Assembly (NCBI GenBank): GCA_031376285.1
Contig: JANMDN010000010.1
Span: forward strand, 62,001 to 126,000
Direction of reading: 5' to 3'
DNA: 64,000 nucleotides
Source of the DNA: JANMDN01 sp031376285
GTDB taxonomy: Bacteria; Actinomycetota; Thermoleophilia; Miltoncostaeales; Miltoncostaeaceae
Below are positions 51,542-61,279 of this stretch, in pieces. The first letter of the stretch is position 1; each line of letters begins with the position of its first letter. Made by a program: the position numbers and the translations under genes. The notes below the pieces were generated by a model that was not told where the DNA came from, made no database searches, and worked only from the letters and a program-made list of their open reading frames with translations.

Positions 51542-53455
51542 CTAGTTCGCCCTCAAGAGCACGGTGGCGATGAGCCCGAGGACAACGACGCCACCGACCA
51601 TCGCGGCCGTGTAGCCGCGGACGAGGCCACCTTCGAGGCGCGAGATGACTCCGGAGATCACCCTCACAAGGCTGGACGCGCCGTCCACGAGACCCTGTGC
51701 GCCGCGCGGCTCAACCTTGGTGAGGAAGACCTCGCCGATCTGCTTGGTTGGCTCGATGACTGTTCCTTCGAAGATGTCGTCGAATCGGTAGGCGTCCCGC
51801 AGCACCGAACGGGGCCCGCGGGCGACGCCGGCAAGCTCCAGGCGGCGCTTGGGGTCGCGCCCGAAGATCTGCCAGGCAACAACGATCCCGCCGGCAGCGA
51901 CGAGCGTCGAGGCGATCCCAGTGATCCATTCCGCCGAGTGCGTCACCTCGGCCGGCCCGAGCGGCCCGCCAGCGACGACCGGGTCGAGCCAGGTCGTCAT
52001 CGCGTCCCAGACGCCGGGGATCTCGATCCAGCCGACGATCGCGGCACCGACCGTCAGAATTGCGACGGGAACGGTCATCGCCCAACCAGGCATGTGTAGG
52101 TGTTCGTAGCCGCCTTCGCGGTCGGGACCCATAAACGTTCGGAAGAAGAGGCGGAACATGTAGAAGGCCGTCAGCGCAGCGGCGACGATGCCGACAACCC
52201 AGAGGCACTTGCCGAGGGCGCCAGCGCTCCAAGCGTGGGCAAGGATCGCGTCCTTCGAGAAGAAGCCCGAGAGCCCGGGGACGCCCGCGATCGCCATGCA
52301 GCCGATGGCCATCATCAACATCACGCCGCGCAGGTGCTTGCCGAGCCCACCCATCCGGTCGAGTGACTGCTCCCCGAGGAGTGCGTGGATGACGATGCCG
52401 GCGCCGAGGAAGAGGAGCGCCTTGAAGAAGGCGTGCGTCAAGAAGTGGAACATCGAGCTGGAGTAGGCGTGCAGCCCGGCGCCCATGATCATGTAGCCGA
52501 TCTGACTGACCGTGCTCCACGCGAGAACACGCTTGATGTCGACCTGCACCGTGGCAATGGTCGCCGCCAGAAGCAGCGTGATCGCACCCACAATCGCGAC
52601 GACGTTGGAGGCACTCGGGGCGAGTTCGTAGAGCACATTGCAACGGACGATGAGGTAGACGCCAGCGGTCACCATCGTCGCGGCGTGAATGAGTGCGCTG
52701 ACCGGTGTCGGGCCCTCCATCGCGTCGGGAAGCCACGTGTGGAGCGGCACCTGCGCGCTCTTTGCGGCGGCCCCGACGAAGAGCAGCAGCGCCACAGCCT
52801 CGGCGGCGTATCCGTCGAGCGTCTTCGGTGCGCTCGCGAAGACCTGATCGAAGTCGAGCGTTCCGGTCTTTGCGAGCAGGATGAACGCGGCGAACACAAG
52901 GCCGACATCGCCGATCACGTTGATCACGAAGGCCTTGCGGGCGGCGGCAACCGCGCTCGGACGGTCGTCGTAGAAGCCGATTAGGAGGTAGGAGGCGAGG
53001 CCCACCAGCGCCCAACCGATGATCAGGAACACGAAGTTCCCGGCCTCGACGAGGAGGAGCATCGAGAACACGAAGAAGTTCATCTGCGCGAAGAAGCGCC
53101 GGTAGCCGACGTCGTGGGCCATGTATTCGGTCGAGTAGAGGTGGATCAGGAAGCCCACCCCGGTGATGACGAGCATCATCAGGACCGAGAGCTGGTCGAT
53201 CCGGATCGCGAGGTCGACGCGCAGGTCGCCGATCTCGATCCATCGCCAAAGCGACGAGACGTGTGTCCGCTCTTCTGGGTTCTCGCCGAGGAGCGTCCCC
53301 CAGGTCGCAAGCGTCAGGATGAACGCGAGCAGCATGGAGCCGCAGCCAATGACGCGCGTGACCGTCTGCGGTGGCTCCGACGGCCACAGGCTGAGGACGA
53401 GCGCGCCGAGGAGCGGCAGCCCGAGGACGAGCCAGCCGAGGACGCTTGCCGTCAT
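51542..53455 (-). CDS. nuoL: NADH-quinone oxidoreductase subunit L
   Basis: A 637-residue antiporter-like subunit with the long lateral helix at its C-terminus. RIDQLSVLMMLVITGVGFLIHLYS, the SAQVPLHTWLPDAMEGPTPVSALIHAATMV channel and VDIKRVLAWSTVSQIGYM are diagnostic. The ATG overlaps the nuoK stop (ATGA). Confidence 0.95.
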   Translation of the reverse strand: MTASVLGWLVLGLPLLGALVLSLWPSEPPQTVTRVIGCGSMLLAFILTLATWGTLLGENPEERTHVSSLWRWIEIGDLRVDLAIRIDQLSVLMMLVITGVGFLIHLYSTEYMAHDVGYRRFFAQMNFFVFSMLLLVEAGNFVFLIIGWALVGLASYLLIGFYDDRPSAVAAARKAFVINVIGDVGLVFAAFILLAKTGTLDFDQVFASAPKTLDGYAAEAVALLLFVGAAAKSAQVPLHTWLPDAMEGPTPVSALIHAATMVTAGVYLIVRCNVLYELAPSASNVVAIVGAITLLLAATIATVQVDIKRVLAWSTVSQIGYMIMGAGLHAYSSSMFHFLTHAFFKALLFLGAGIVIHALLGEQSLDRMGGLGKHLRGVMLMMAIGCMAIAGVPGLSGFFSKDAILAHAWSAGALGKCLWVVGIVAAALTAFYMFRLFFRTFMGPDREGGYEHLHMPGWAMTVPVAILTVGAAIVGWIEIPGVWDAMTTWLDPVVAGGPLGPAEVTHSAEWITGIASTLVAAGGIVVAWQIFGRDPKRRLELAGVARGPRSVLRDAYRFDDIFEGTVIEPTKQIGEVFLTKVEPRGAQGLVDGASSLVRVISGVISRLEGGLVRGYTAAMVGGVVVLGLIATVLLRAN

Positions 53456-53790
53456 CCGCGGAGCCTCGAGAGTTCGTCGACGTCAAGCTCCAAGCGCTGG
53501 CGGAAGATCGCGACGACCAGGCCGAGGCCGATGACGACCTCAGCGGCAGCGACGACCATCACGATCAGGGCGAAGATCTGCCCGCCCGTGTCGTTCCAGT
53601 AGCGGGCAAAGCCGACGAGCGCGACGTTTGCGCCGTTCAACATCAGCTCGACCGCGAGGAGTAGGAGCAGGGGGTTGCGTCGGATGAGCACGCCAACGAG
53701 GCCCAGAAGAAAGAGTGCACCGGAGAGCGCGAGGTAGAACCCGAGAGGAATCTCGCCCGTGCCAACCGGCGTGGTGACGGCAAGCTCCAC
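53452..53790 (-). CDS. nuoK: NADH-quinone oxidoreductase subunit K
   Basis: A 112-residue, three-helix subunit. The second and third helices hold the channel Glu residues: NPLLLLLAVELMLNGANVALV and ALIVMVVAAAEVVIGLGLVVAIF. The GTG is preceded by GAGGT 5 bases upstream, which is also the end of nuoJ. Confidence 0.94.
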   Translation of the reverse strand: MELAVTTPVGTGEIPLGFYLALSGALFLLGLVGVLIRRNPLLLLLAVELMLNGANVALVGFARYWNDTGGQIFALIVMVVAAAEVVIGLGLVVAIFRQRLELDVDELSRLRG

Positions 53791-53792
53791 GC

Positions 53793-54323
53793 CTACCTCG
53801 AACCTTCAGCCTGGACGGCACGCTTGGCGAGCATCACCGCGCCGACGGCGGCGACGAGAAGGACCAGCGAGGTCACCTCGAAGGGGACGAGGTAACGGCG
53901 TAGGAACGCGTCGCCGATCGCCTTCGGGCTTCCGATGTCGGGTCCCTCCCCGAGGGTCACGAGTTTGTCTTGAAGACGAATGTTGGCGTTCAGGAGCGCG
54001 ACGGCTCCGAGTGCGCCGACGACACCGACGGCGATCAAGGCAAGCGGTTGCACCCGCCACGCTCGGTCCGGCCCGAGGTCAGCTTGGCGTTCGCCGAGGT
54101 AGGCGATCACGAAGAGGAAGAGCACGACGATCGCGCCCGCGTAGACGATGATCTGGATCGCGGCCACGAACGGCGCTGCCTGGAGCAGGAAGAGCAGCGC
54201 AACCGAGAGCAGCGTCCCGATCAGCGCGACCGTCGCCTGGAAGGCGTTGCGCAGCGACACCACGCAGACGCCGCAGCTCATTGCCGCGATGGCGGCGACG
54301 GCGAATGTGATCTGCTCACCCAA
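53793..54323 (-). CDS. nuoJ: NADH-quinone oxidoreductase subunit J
   Basis: A 176-residue, five-helix subunit. IQIIVYAGAIVVLFLFVIAYLG is the NuoJ signature, preceded by RNAFQATVALIGTLLSVALLFLLQAAPFVAA. TTG at 54323 is the best start that keeps the first helix. A gap of 39 bases to nuoI is one of the wider ones in this operon. Confidence 0.93.
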   Translation of the reverse strand: MGEQITFAVAAIAAMSCGVCVVSLRNAFQATVALIGTLLSVALLFLLQAAPFVAAIQIIVYAGAIVVLFLFVIAYLGERQADLGPDRAWRVQPLALIAVGVVGALGAVALLNANIRLQDKLVTLGEGPDIGSPKAIGDAFLRRYLVPFEVTSLVLLVAAVGAVMLAKRAVQAEGSR

Positions 54324-54362
54324 GGCGGGCGCAGCCTAGCGTCTTGGACGGGACCATTCTCA

Positions 54363-54827
54363 TCAGTCGAAGACGTCGAACTCGGTACGCACGGGCACGG
54401 TCTTCGGGTGCGGCGCGAGGAGCATTTCCTTCGTGTAGATGAGGTTCCGTCGGTCGTACTCGGAAAGCTCGTACTCGCCCTCGAGGGTGATCGCGTCGAA
54501 GGGGCAGGCCACCTCGCAGTAGCCGCAGAAGATGCACCGGCTCATGTTGATCTCGTAGATCCGGGCGTACCGCTCACCGGCCGAGACGCGCTTCTCGGGC
54601 GTGTTCTCCTCGGCGACGACGCGGATGCAGTCCGCCGGGCACGCCGCGGCGCACAGCGAGCAGCCGACGCACTTTTCGAGGCCGTTCTCGAAGCTCCACA
54701 GTCGGTGGCGCCCGCGAAAGCGCGGGAAGACGGGCGTCTTCTTTTCGGGATAGCCGATCGTCTCGGGGCGCTTCAGCAGGTGCTTGAAGGTGACGCCGAA
54801 TCCCTTAAGGGTGTCTTGGATGCTCAC
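54363..54827 (-). CDS. nuoI: NADH-quinone oxidoreductase subunit I
   Basis: A 154-residue ferredoxin-like subunit with two [4Fe-4S] clusters: CVGCSLCAAACPADC and CIFCGYCEVACPFDA. It carries electrons to the quinone site at NuoB. GTG start at 54827, 7 bases after nuoH. Confidence 0.95.
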   Translation of the reverse strand: MSIQDTLKGFGVTFKHLLKRPETIGYPEKKTPVFPRFRGRHRLWSFENGLEKCVGCSLCAAACPADCIRVVAEENTPEKRVSAGERYARIYEINMSRCIFCGYCEVACPFDAITLEGEYELSEYDRRNLIYTKEMLLAPHPKTVPVRTEFDVFD

Positions 54828-54834
54828 ACGAGGC

Positions 54835-55830
54835 TCAGTTCTTGAACGCGAGGCCGGTGATGATGGCGGTGATGAGGAGGTTGATCGTCGAAAGCGGCAG
54901 AAGGACCTTCCATCCGAGTTTCATGAGGCGGTCGTAACGAAGACGGGGCAGGGTCGCGCGCAGCCAGATGAACCCGAGGATGAGCACGAAGATTTTGAGG
55001 GCAAGCCAGATCCACCCCGGAAGCCACGGTCCGGAGTAGCCGCCGAAAAAGAGCGTCACGCCAAGGGCCGAGACGACGATCATGTTCAGATACTCGGCCA
55101 TCGTGAACATCGCAAAGCGAAGGCCCGCGTACTCGGTCTGGTAGCCAGCAACGAGTTCACTCTCGGCCTCGGGAAGGTCAAATGGCGGACGGTTCGTCTC
55201 AGCGATCGCGCACAGGCAGAAGATGATGAACGAGAGGGGCTGGAGCACGACGTACCAGACCGTGTTGGCCTGGGACTCGACGATCCCCCGAAGCGATAGC
55301 GTCTGAGACATCATCACGACACCGATCACGGTCAGACCCATCGCGACCTCGTAGCTCACGAGCTGTGCCGCGGTCCGCGCCGCCCCCAGAAGCGAATACT
55401 TGTTGCCGCTCGCCCAGCCTCCGAGGATCAGCCCGTAGAAGCCGAGGCTCGACAGGGCGAACACGACAAGCAGCGCGATCGGGAGGTCGGTGCCGTAGAA
55501 GTTGATGGTGTGGCCGAACCAGGTGGTCGTCCCGCCGAAGGGGATGAGAGCCAGCCCGCCAACAGCCGCAAAGAGGCTCACCAGAGGCGCGAGGCCGAAC
55601 ACGTAACGGTTGGCTCCCTGGGGAGTGAAGCCCTCCTTGAAGACGAGCTTCACCACGTCGGCGAGCGGCTGGAGGAGCCCAAACGGCCCGGTCCGGTTCG
55701 GCCCGGGACGGAGCTGGAAGCGTCCGATGAGCTTGCGTTCGAGCAGCGTGATGTAGGCAAACGCCGTCACCACGATGAAGACAACGAGGCCCGCCTTGAT
55801 GGCGATGACCCAGAAGGCTTCCTGCGGCAT
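54835..55830 (-). CDS. nuoH: NADH-quinone oxidoreductase subunit H
   Basis: A 331-residue membrane subunit forming the quinone chamber. LLERKLIGRFQLRPGPNRTGPFGLLQPLADVVKL, ALSSLGFYGLILGGWASGNKYSLLGA and AETNRPPFDLPEAESELVAGYQTEYAG are fully typical. The ATG overlaps the nuoG stop by one base. Confidence 0.95.
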   Translation of the reverse strand: MPQEAFWVIAIKAGLVVFIVVTAFAYITLLERKLIGRFQLRPGPNRTGPFGLLQPLADVVKLVFKEGFTPQGANRYVFGLAPLVSLFAAVGGLALIPFGGTTTWFGHTINFYGTDLPIALLVVFALSSLGFYGLILGGWASGNKYSLLGAARTAAQLVSYEVAMGLTVIGVVMMSQTLSLRGIVESQANTVWYVVLQPLSFIIFCLCAIAETNRPPFDLPEAESELVAGYQTEYAGLRFAMFTMAEYLNMIVVSALGVTLFFGGYSGPWLPGWIWLALKIFVLILGFIWLRATLPRLRYDRLMKLGWKVLLPLSTINLLITAIITGLAFKN

Positions 55831-58130
55831 CAGACGGTCGCCTCAGGGGCGACGGTCACACGGACCGAGCTGCGGCCGGCCGGAAGGAGGGCTTCCGTGC
55901 CAGCACCGAGGCCGAGCCAGACGTATGCGCCGGTCTCGGCAAGACGCTCGTCGGTGCGCAAGGGCAGCACGCACGAGCCGTGGGGCGAGCTCACACGAAC
56001 CATCGAGCCGGTCGCAAGCCCATTTGCCGCCGCGACCGACGGGTGCAGCGCCAGCTCGGGCGCCGGCCGAACGCGAGCGAGCGCCTCAGAGCGGCGAGCG
56101 TCGCCACCAAAGATCGGCGTCGTCACGACAAGCGCGAGTCCCTCCCCTGAGGGTTCGACGGCCGACGGGGGTATGGCCGGAGCGGAGGTGGCGATGAGCG
56201 GCTGCCCGAGGGATCCGAGCGTCGAGTAGGTCATGCCCGCAAACGCCGGGTAGGACGCCGCGATTGTCGAGAAGACCTGCGCGGGTGTCCGCTCGCGAGG
56301 GGGTGTTCCGAGCCGGTGCGCGAGCGCGATCAGGAGTTCCCAGGCGGGCGCCGCCCCGGCCGGGCCTGCCGCGGCGGGGCGCAGCCGTTGCGCGCGACCG
56401 TTCATCGAGACGAGCACGCCCTCGCGCTCGTATGCGCTCAGCGCGGGAAGCACGACGTCGGCTCGGGTGGTCAGGGCCGTTCGATGCGTGCCGATCTCGA
56501 TCACGCACTTCGCCTTGGCGGCCGCCGCGGTCCACCGCTCGCTCCCGGCGCCAGCGCACGGGTTCGCGTGGATGGTCACGAGCACGTCGACGATTCCCGC
56601 TTCGAGGGCGTCGAGCACACCGCTGGTTTCAAGGCCGATGGCCCGGAGTCCGGCGCCGTTTGCCCCGTTTCCGAGTTCGATCTGGCGTGCCCCGGCGTTC
56701 GTGCTGAGGGCGTTTGCGAGCGCCGCGGCGGCCGCGGGCTCGGCGGCCAGGTCGGCCTCGTCCCAGCAGACGACGGGATGCTTCGCCGCCGCGATCCGTT
56801 CGGCGAGCCCCTCGAGCCCTCCGGCGAGCGCGCCCGGTGCGGTGCGCATCGTCTCGCCAAGCGCGTCGACGGAGTGCGGTCGCGGTCCGACGCTCACGAT
56901 CTTGGCGCCGCGACGACGCGCCTTGCGGAGACGAAGCTCGACGATGGGCTGCTGATTGGCCGGGTCGCCACCGACGACAACGACAAGATCTGCGCGGTCG
57001 AGGTCGCCGAGCTGCGCGCTCGGTACCTCTCGGAGTGGGCCAAGCCCAGCGGAGGGAATGCCGAGGCGTGACACCGGCGCGCCTCGGAGCGTCGTCTCAG
57101 CGAGACGTCGGGCGAGGAAGCCCTCTTCGACGGTCGCCTTCGGGCCTACGAGCACCGCTGCCCGGATGCCCTGCCGCAGCAGGATCGCCGCGGCACTTCC
57201 GACGGCGCGGTCGATTGTGACCGAACGCTCACCGACGCCGTCGCGCAGGATGGGTTCGGCGATGCGATCCGAAGAACGGCTCGTGTCGTAGGCCCAGCGA
57301 CCCTTGTCGCAGAGCCATCCCTCTTCGACGTCCATGTTCGGCTCGGGGCGGCCCGTGACGCGCTTGATCTCACCCTCACGCGTCGTCAGCTCCGTATTGC
57401 AGCCGACCGAGCAGTGCGCACAGACCGACGGGGCGTTCTGGATGTCCCATGGTCGGCTGACGAAGCGGTACGGGATGCTCGTAAGCGCCCCGACCGGGCA
57501 GAGGTCGATGATATTGCCGGTGAAGTTGCTCGTGTACGGCTCGCCCGAGAAGGTCGCGACCTCGGTCTGCTCGCCGCGATCCTGAAAGGTCAGCTGGCCA
57601 TCTTCGGCGACGTCCTGGCTGAAGCGCACGCAGCGGTAGCAGGCGATGCAGCGTTCGCGGTCGATCGCGACGAGCGGCGAGAGGTCGAGCGGCTTCGGGA
57701 AGTGACGCTTCGGCTCGACAAAGCGCGTCTCACCGGGTCCGAACTCGAAGGTGCGATCTTGGAGCGGGCACTCGCCACCCTTGTCGCAGACGGGGCAGTC
57801 GAGCGGATGGTTGGCGAGCAGAAGCTCGAGCACCCCATCCTGGGCATCCTTGACTTGCTGGGTCTGCGTGTAGACGACCATGTCGGGTGTGGCGACCGTG
57901 CTGCAGCCGGTTTGGAGGCCTCTGCTGCCCTCGATCTCGACCAGGCACATCCTGCAGGCGCCGATCGGCGGGCCAAGGCGCGGCTCGTAACAGAAAATCG
58001 GGATCTCGATGTCGAGGAGCTTCGCCGCTTCGACGAGCAGGGTTCCCTTCGGGACGGTCAGCGTGCGGCCGTCGATCTCGAAGGTAACCGCGTCGGTTGC
58101 GGGGGGAGCGGTGGTGGTCTTGTCAGACAT
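55830..58130 (-). CDS. nuoG: NADH-quinone oxidoreductase subunit G
   Basis: A 766-residue iron-sulfur subunit. N-terminal [2Fe-2S] (CYEPRLGPPIGACRMCLVE, then GCSTV), the His-ligated cluster (HPLDCPVCDKGGECPLQD) and a [4Fe-4S] site (CIACYRCVRF) are present. The extra CAHCSVGC with a later Cys (EEGWLCDKGRW) is the N7 cluster found only in some bacteria. The second half is a molybdopterin-oxidoreductase-like domain without cofactor. The ATG overlaps nuoF by 8 bases. Confidence 0.95.
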   Translation of the reverse strand: MSDKTTTAPPATDAVTFEIDGRTLTVPKGTLLVEAAKLLDIEIPIFCYEPRLGPPIGACRMCLVEIEGSRGLQTGCSTVATPDMVVYTQTQQVKDAQDGVLELLLANHPLDCPVCDKGGECPLQDRTFEFGPGETRFVEPKRHFPKPLDLSPLVAIDRERCIACYRCVRFSQDVAEDGQLTFQDRGEQTEVATFSGEPYTSNFTGNIIDLCPVGALTSIPYRFVSRPWDIQNAPSVCAHCSVGCNTELTTREGEIKRVTGRPEPNMDVEEGWLCDKGRWAYDTSRSSDRIAEPILRDGVGERSVTIDRAVGSAAAILLRQGIRAAVLVGPKATVEEGFLARRLAETTLRGAPVSRLGIPSAGLGPLREVPSAQLGDLDRADLVVVVGGDPANQQPIVELRLRKARRRGAKIVSVGPRPHSVDALGETMRTAPGALAGGLEGLAERIAAAKHPVVCWDEADLAAEPAAAAALANALSTNAGARQIELGNGANGAGLRAIGLETSGVLDALEAGIVDVLVTIHANPCAGAGSERWTAAAAKAKCVIEIGTHRTALTTRADVVLPALSAYEREGVLVSMNGRAQRLRPAAAGPAGAAPAWELLIALAHRLGTPPRERTPAQVFSTIAASYPAFAGMTYSTLGSLGQPLIATSAPAIPPSAVEPSGEGLALVVTTPIFGGDARRSEALARVRPAPELALHPSVAAANGLATGSMVRVSSPHGSCVLPLRTDERLAETGAYVWLGLGAGTEALLPAGRSSVRVTVAPEATV

Positions 58131-59421
58131 GGGCCACCTCCATCGGGGCCGGTACGGGCGAGCCCGCTTCGATCACGCGGACGAAGTCCTCACGGAAGAG
58201 TTCGATGGCACTCTTGATCGGCGCGACGGCGCCGTCAGCCAGTGCGCAAAGGGTCTTTCCGGCGATGCGACCAAAGAGCGACTGTAGGAGGTCGAGGTCC
58301 GCGACACGGCCTTCTCCGTCGACCATCCGTTGCAGGATCTTCTCGAGCCAGCCGGTGCCCTCACGACACGGAGTGCACTTCCCGCAGGACTCGTGCCGGT
58401 AGAAGTGCGCGAGGCGAAGCGAGGCGCGGACGATGCAGCCGGAGTCGTCCATCACGATGCAGCCACCCGAGCCGAGGAACGTGCCGGCGGCGGCGAGCGA
58501 TTCGTAATCAAGGGGCGTGTCGAGGTGTTGGCTTGCGAGCACTGGCACCGACGATCCGCCCACCCAGCAGGCCTTGAACTTGCGTTCGCGGCGCATCCCA
58601 CCGGCCATGTCGAAGATCAGCTCGCGAAGCGTCGTCTCACCGAGCACGACCTCGTAGTTCCCGGGCGCCATGACGTGGCCGGAGACCGAAAAGAGCTTCG
58701 TTCCGGGGCTCTTCTCCGGGCCGATTCCGGCGTACCAGTCGGCCCCATTGACCATGATCGGCGGCACGGCGGCGAGCGTCTCGACATTGTTGATGAGCGT
58801 CGGGCACCCGTAGAGGCCGGCCACAGCGGGGAACGGAGGCTTCAGTCGCGGCTGACCGCGCTTGCCTTCGAGGCTTTCGAGGAGGCCGGTCTCCTCACCG
58901 CAGATGTAGGCGCCCGCGCCACGGTAGATGGTGATGTCGAAGTCATAGCCGGCCCGCGGCAGCGCCGAGCCCAGGAGCCCCGCCTCACGGGCCTGGCGTA
59001 CGGCGTCGTCGAGGATGCGCGCCTGGTGCTCGTACTCGCCGCGGATGTAGATGTAGCCACGGTGCGCGGCGATGGCGTAGCCGGCGATGACCATCCCCTC
59101 CAGAAGCTGGAAGGGGTTCATCTCCATGATCTCCCGGTCCTTGAAGGTCCCCGGCTCGGACTCGTCGGCGTTGCAGACGAGGTAGGTCGGCACGGGGGAA
59201 CTCTTCGGGAGGAAGCTCGCCTTGCGGCCCATCGGGAAGCCGGCGCCACCCCGGCCGCGAAGGCCAGACCGGGTGAGCGCGTAGAGGACCTCGTCGGGCT
59301 CCATCTCGGTGAGGGCCTTCTGCATGCCCGCGTAGCCACCGGCGGCGCGGTAGGCGTCGAGGCTCGTGAGGGGTGCGCCGCCGTTTTCACGGTGGCGGTA
59401 GACGGAGTTCATGATCGGCAT
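58123..59421 (-). CDS. nuoF: NADH-quinone oxidoreductase subunit F
   Basis: The NADH-binding flavoprotein subunit, 432 residues: FMN/NADH site RGRGGAGFPMGRKASF, NADESEPGTFKDREIM, GAGAYICGEETGLLESLEG and the [4Fe-4S] ligands ESCGKCTPCREG with Cys in KTLCALADG. ATG 59421 starts 2 bases after the nuoE stop; the longer frame upstream is Arg/Pro-rich and lies inside nuoE. Confidence 0.95.
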   Translation of the reverse strand: MPIMNSVYRHRENGGAPLTSLDAYRAAGGYAGMQKALTEMEPDEVLYALTRSGLRGRGGAGFPMGRKASFLPKSSPVPTYLVCNADESEPGTFKDREIMEMNPFQLLEGMVIAGYAIAAHRGYIYIRGEYEHQARILDDAVRQAREAGLLGSALPRAGYDFDITIYRGAGAYICGEETGLLESLEGKRGQPRLKPPFPAVAGLYGCPTLINNVETLAAVPPIMVNGADWYAGIGPEKSPGTKLFSVSGHVMAPGNYEVVLGETTLRELIFDMAGGMRRERKFKACWVGGSSVPVLASQHLDTPLDYESLAAAGTFLGSGGCIVMDDSGCIVRASLRLAHFYRHESCGKCTPCREGTGWLEKILQRMVDGEGRVADLDLLQSLFGRIAGKTLCALADGAVAPIKSAIELFREDFVRVIEAGSPVPAPMEVAHV

Positions 59422-59423
59422 GG

Positions 59424-59924
59424 CTAGCGGGCGTACTCCGTTGGGGCGGGCGCGGCGCGTAGCTCGTCGAGCAGGCGGTCGGCGTCCTCGTTTGTGAGTG
59501 GGCCACGCATCGCGTCGGCGTTCACCTGAATACAGGCGGCGCGGTCGCAGGCGCCAAGGCACTGGGCCTCTTGCACCGTGAACATCCCGTCGGGGGTCGT
59601 CCCGCCGTGGTGGTCGAGCCCGAGGCGCTCGCAGATGTGGTGCAGCAGCTCATCCGAGCCGCGAAGCATGCAGGGGAGCGTGATGCAGACCGAGATCACC
59701 CAACGGCCGGTCGTTTCCAGATAGAGGCGGTCGTAGAACGTGGCGACGCTCTCGACAAATGCCTGCGAGAGGTTGGTCGCCTCCGCGACGGCCGCGAGGT
59801 CGTCAGCGGTGAGGTAGCCCTTCTCGGTCTGGGCGAACTTCAGGGCCGGCAGGATGAGCGAGCGCTCCTGGGCGAACTCATGACGGATCTGGTCGATGTG
59901 GGCGCGAATTTGGTCTGCGGTCAA
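59424..59924 (-). CDS. nuoE: NADH-quinone oxidoreductase subunit E
   Basis: A 166-residue thioredoxin-fold subunit with one [2Fe-2S] cluster: SVCITLPCML and EAQCLGACDRA. The N-terminal helices TADQIRAHIDQIRHEFAQE and VESVATFYDRL fit the family. The TTG start overlaps the nuoD stop (TTGA). Confidence 0.94.
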   Translation of the reverse strand: MTADQIRAHIDQIRHEFAQERSLILPALKFAQTEKGYLTADDLAAVAEATNLSQAFVESVATFYDRLYLETTGRWVISVCITLPCMLRGSDELLHHICERLGLDHHGGTTPDGMFTVQEAQCLGACDRAACIQVNADAMRGPLTNEDADRLLDELRAAPAPTEYAR

Positions 59925-61279
59925 CGGTCGACTCCGCCCATGACGTTGTCGAGGCTGCCGATCATTACGATCAGGTCGGCCAGGTACGCGCCCTGGCACA
60001 TCGGCCGGAGCGCCTGCAGGTTGACGAAGCTGGGGTCGCGCATGTGGCAGCGGTAGGGCTTCGGGCCACCGTCGGCGACGACGTAGCAGCCGAGTTCACC
60101 GCGGGGGCTTTCGACCGGCACGTAGACCTCGCCCTCGGGGACCGGGAAGCCCTCGGTGACGAGCTTGAAGTGGTGGATCAGTGCCTCCATTGAGGTGTGC
60201 AGCTCGGCGCGCGGCGGGAGGACGACTTTGCGGTCGTCGGCGATGTGGCTTCCCTCGGGCATCCCGTCGAGGGCCTGCTCGATGATCTTCACCGACTCCC
60301 GGATCTCACGCAGGCGCAGGACGTAGCGCGCGTAGGCGTCGCCGTCGGTGGCGACCGGTACCTGGAAGTCGAAGTGCTCGTAGCCCGAGTAGGGCGCGGC
60401 CTTTCGCAGGTCGAGGTCGACGCCGGCTGCGCGAAGGGCCGGCCCGGTGACGCCAAGCCCGATGAGCTGTTCGGCGGGAAGGATGCCGACGCCCTTGGTT
60501 CGGTCCATCCAGATCGTGTTCCCAGAGAGGAGCTGCTCCCACTCGTCGACCCGGTCGGGCAGCTCCTTGATGAAGGTGCGAAGGCCCTTCTCGAAGCCCG
60601 GGGGCATGTCAGCCGAGCAGCCACCGACCTGGAAGAAGCAGGTGTTCATCCGCTCGCCGGAGATCATCTCGCCGAGGTCGAGCGCCCGGTCGCGCTCACG
60701 GTAGGTGTAGAAGAAGATCGTGATGGCGCCGAGTTCAAGACCGCTCGTGCCAAGCCAGACGAGGTGGCTCGCGATGCGGTTCAGCTCGCACATCACGACG
60801 CGGATGTACTCGGCGCGCTTGGGGATCTCGAGCCCGAGGAGCTTCTCGACGGCCATCGTGTAGGCATGCGTGTTGAAGTACGGCGCGAGGTAATCCATCC
60901 GAGTGACGAGCGTGATCGCCTGCCAGTAGGTCTTGTTCTCGCACTGCTTCTCGATGCCGGTGTGGAGGTAGCCGATCACCGGGTGGACGTCGCGAACGGT
61001 CTCGCCGTCGAGTTCGGTGATGAGGCGGAGCACGCCGTGGGTCGAGGGGTGCTGCGGCCCGAGGTTGATGACCATCGGTTCGCGGATACCGGGGGTGAGG
61101 TCCTCGCCGGCTTCGGCCGCCTTGACCCGTGCGAGGGCCTCTTCGGGTGTGTAGGCCTCGACCTGGGCGATGGCCCGCTCGGTCTCAGTCAGGTCGCGAC
61201 CTTCACGGGTCGCCGCCTCGATCGCCTCCCGGGCTTCGAGGGCGATCGGGAACCCAGCTTCACGGTTAGACGGCGTCAC
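59921..61279 (-). CDS. nuoD: NADH-quinone oxidoreductase subunit D
   Basis: A 452-residue subunit of the quinone-binding arm: NLGPQHPSTHGVLRL with the His pair near the quinone site, GYLHTGIEKQCENKTYW and ESPRGELGCYVVADGG. An N-terminal extension of about 65 polar residues is longer than usual. The GTG start overlaps nuoC by 14 bases; nuoC and nuoD are separate genes. Confidence 0.95.
   Translation of the reverse strand: MTPSNREAGFPIALEAREAIEAATREGRDLTETERAIAQVEAYTPEEALARVKAAEAGEDLTPGIREPMVINLGPQHPSTHGVLRLITELDGETVRDVHPVIGYLHTGIEKQCENKTYWQAITLVTRMDYLAPYFNTHAYTMAVEKLLGLEIPKRAEYIRVVMCELNRIASHLVWLGTSGLELGAITIFFYTYRERDRALDLGEMISGERMNTCFFQVGGCSADMPPGFEKGLRTFIKELPDRVDEWEQLLSGNTIWMDRTKGVGILPAEQLIGLGVTGPALRAAGVDLDLRKAAPYSGYEHFDFQVPVATDGDAYARYVLRLREIRESVKIIEQALDGMPEGSHIADDRKVVLPPRAELHTSMEALIHHFKLVTEGFPVPEGEVYVPVESPRGELGCYVVADGGPKPYRCHMRDPSFVNLQALRPMCQGAYLADLIVMIGSLDNVMGGVDR

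Noticed and set aside
58330..59427. Open plus-strand frame opposite nuoF
   Set aside because: Opposite a certain gene, no family signature.
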